Shown one piece after another: positions 63,784 through 64,000 of a DNA stretch of 64,000 nt. The position numbers were made by a program, and so were the translations under genes. Origin of the DNA: Caldifermentibacillus hisashii (GTDB lineage Bacteria; Bacillota; Bacilli; Bacillales; Caldibacillaceae); the NCBI RefSeq assembly GCF_027568575.1, contig NZ_JANUVP010000015.1; one strand, written 5' to 3'. A model generated the notes under the pieces. The model was not told the origin of the DNA. It did not search any database and saw only the letters and a list, made by a program, of their open reading frames with translations. Position 1 is the first letter of the stretch. Each line of letters starts with the position of its first letter.

Positions 63784-64000
63784 GTAAAATTCATCATAAT
63801 TTTTGAATGAACTTTATCTAAATGGCTCGATGGGGTGATTTCTTTATTTTTCGATGGATTTTCGACAAATTTCTATTGAATTCGACATTTTTTTCGGGGT
63901 TTCCTCCTGTTATGTGTTATTTACCTTGATTTTCGACATTTTTTGACACGTATATCGATAGATCATACCCGCATAATTCAATGATTTTTTTGGCTTGTGA
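63784..64000. other. Gene-free end of the window
   Basis: It contains several CGACATTTTTT-type repeats (63860-63950), reminiscent of the degenerate units seen at 56040. No gene was seen. Confidence 0.4.

Overview
The window looks like a chromosomal segment of a low-GC, Gram-positive Bacillaceae. Supporting signs are A/T-rich codon use, strong AAGGAGG-type ribosome binding sites, frequent TTG/GTG starts, and familiar Bacillus families: AmpS-type aminopeptidase, AdeC, a YvbK-like acetyltransferase, YtrA/YtrB-type and BceRS-BceAB-type systems. No rRNA, tRNA, CRISPR array or intact transposase was seen.

Layout. 1-2.7 kb: the left edge cuts a class I fumarase, and this gene and a convergent XRE/TPR regulator are both broken at one shared point near 1230. 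2.7-5.9 kb: a two-gene ABC exporter. 6-9.6 kb: a decaying zone with two acetyltransferases, a kinase remnant, half an MFS transporter and an AraC regulator with an in-frame stop. 9.8-29.3 kb: a minus-strand locus built around a Tad (Flp) pilus, with CpaB, TadZ, TadA, TadB, TadC, Flp pilin, TadE and TadG. It also holds two VWA lipoproteins, exported proline-glycine repeat proteins, several membrane proteins and two tandem paralogues of unknown function. Part of it is a segmental duplication: the set VWA lipoprotein, PG-repeat protein and 6-TM protein occurs twice, and one copy of the PG-repeat gene has collapsed. No prepilin peptidase was found in the window.

29.3-42 kb: intergenic structured repeats, then housekeeping and stress genes: HAD phosphatase, M29 aminopeptidase, a TIGR01777-type epimerase, adenine deaminase, a PadR/HAAS pair and a SWIM-SNF2 helicase. 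42-51.3 kb: a coiled-coil protein with perfect 42-bp repeats, an acetyltransferase, a YtrA-type regulator with its ABC pair, a LysE exporter facing a MocR regulator, a DUF6442-like/XRE pair, and an EamA exporter. The exporter is preceded by an 18-residue leader peptide and a hairpin that hides its ribosome binding site. 51.4-56.8 kb: a deletion-fused response regulator/permease remnant, a Nudix hydrolase, a HEPN/MNT toxin-antitoxin pair and a HAD phosphatase. 57.2-61.9 kb: a complete BceRS-BceAB-like peptide-sensing and detoxification module. 62.2-63.8 kb: a frameshifted and truncated chemoreceptor.

Two signals recur between genes: a roughly 240-bp element made of nested hairpins, and a roughly 100-nt structured motif centred on TTAGTTGAACCAATC. 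The best candidates for undescribed biology are the Tad locus with its duplicated VWA/PG-repeat cargo, the leader-peptide attenuator of the EamA gene, and the paralogous genes at 11.7-13.6 kb.
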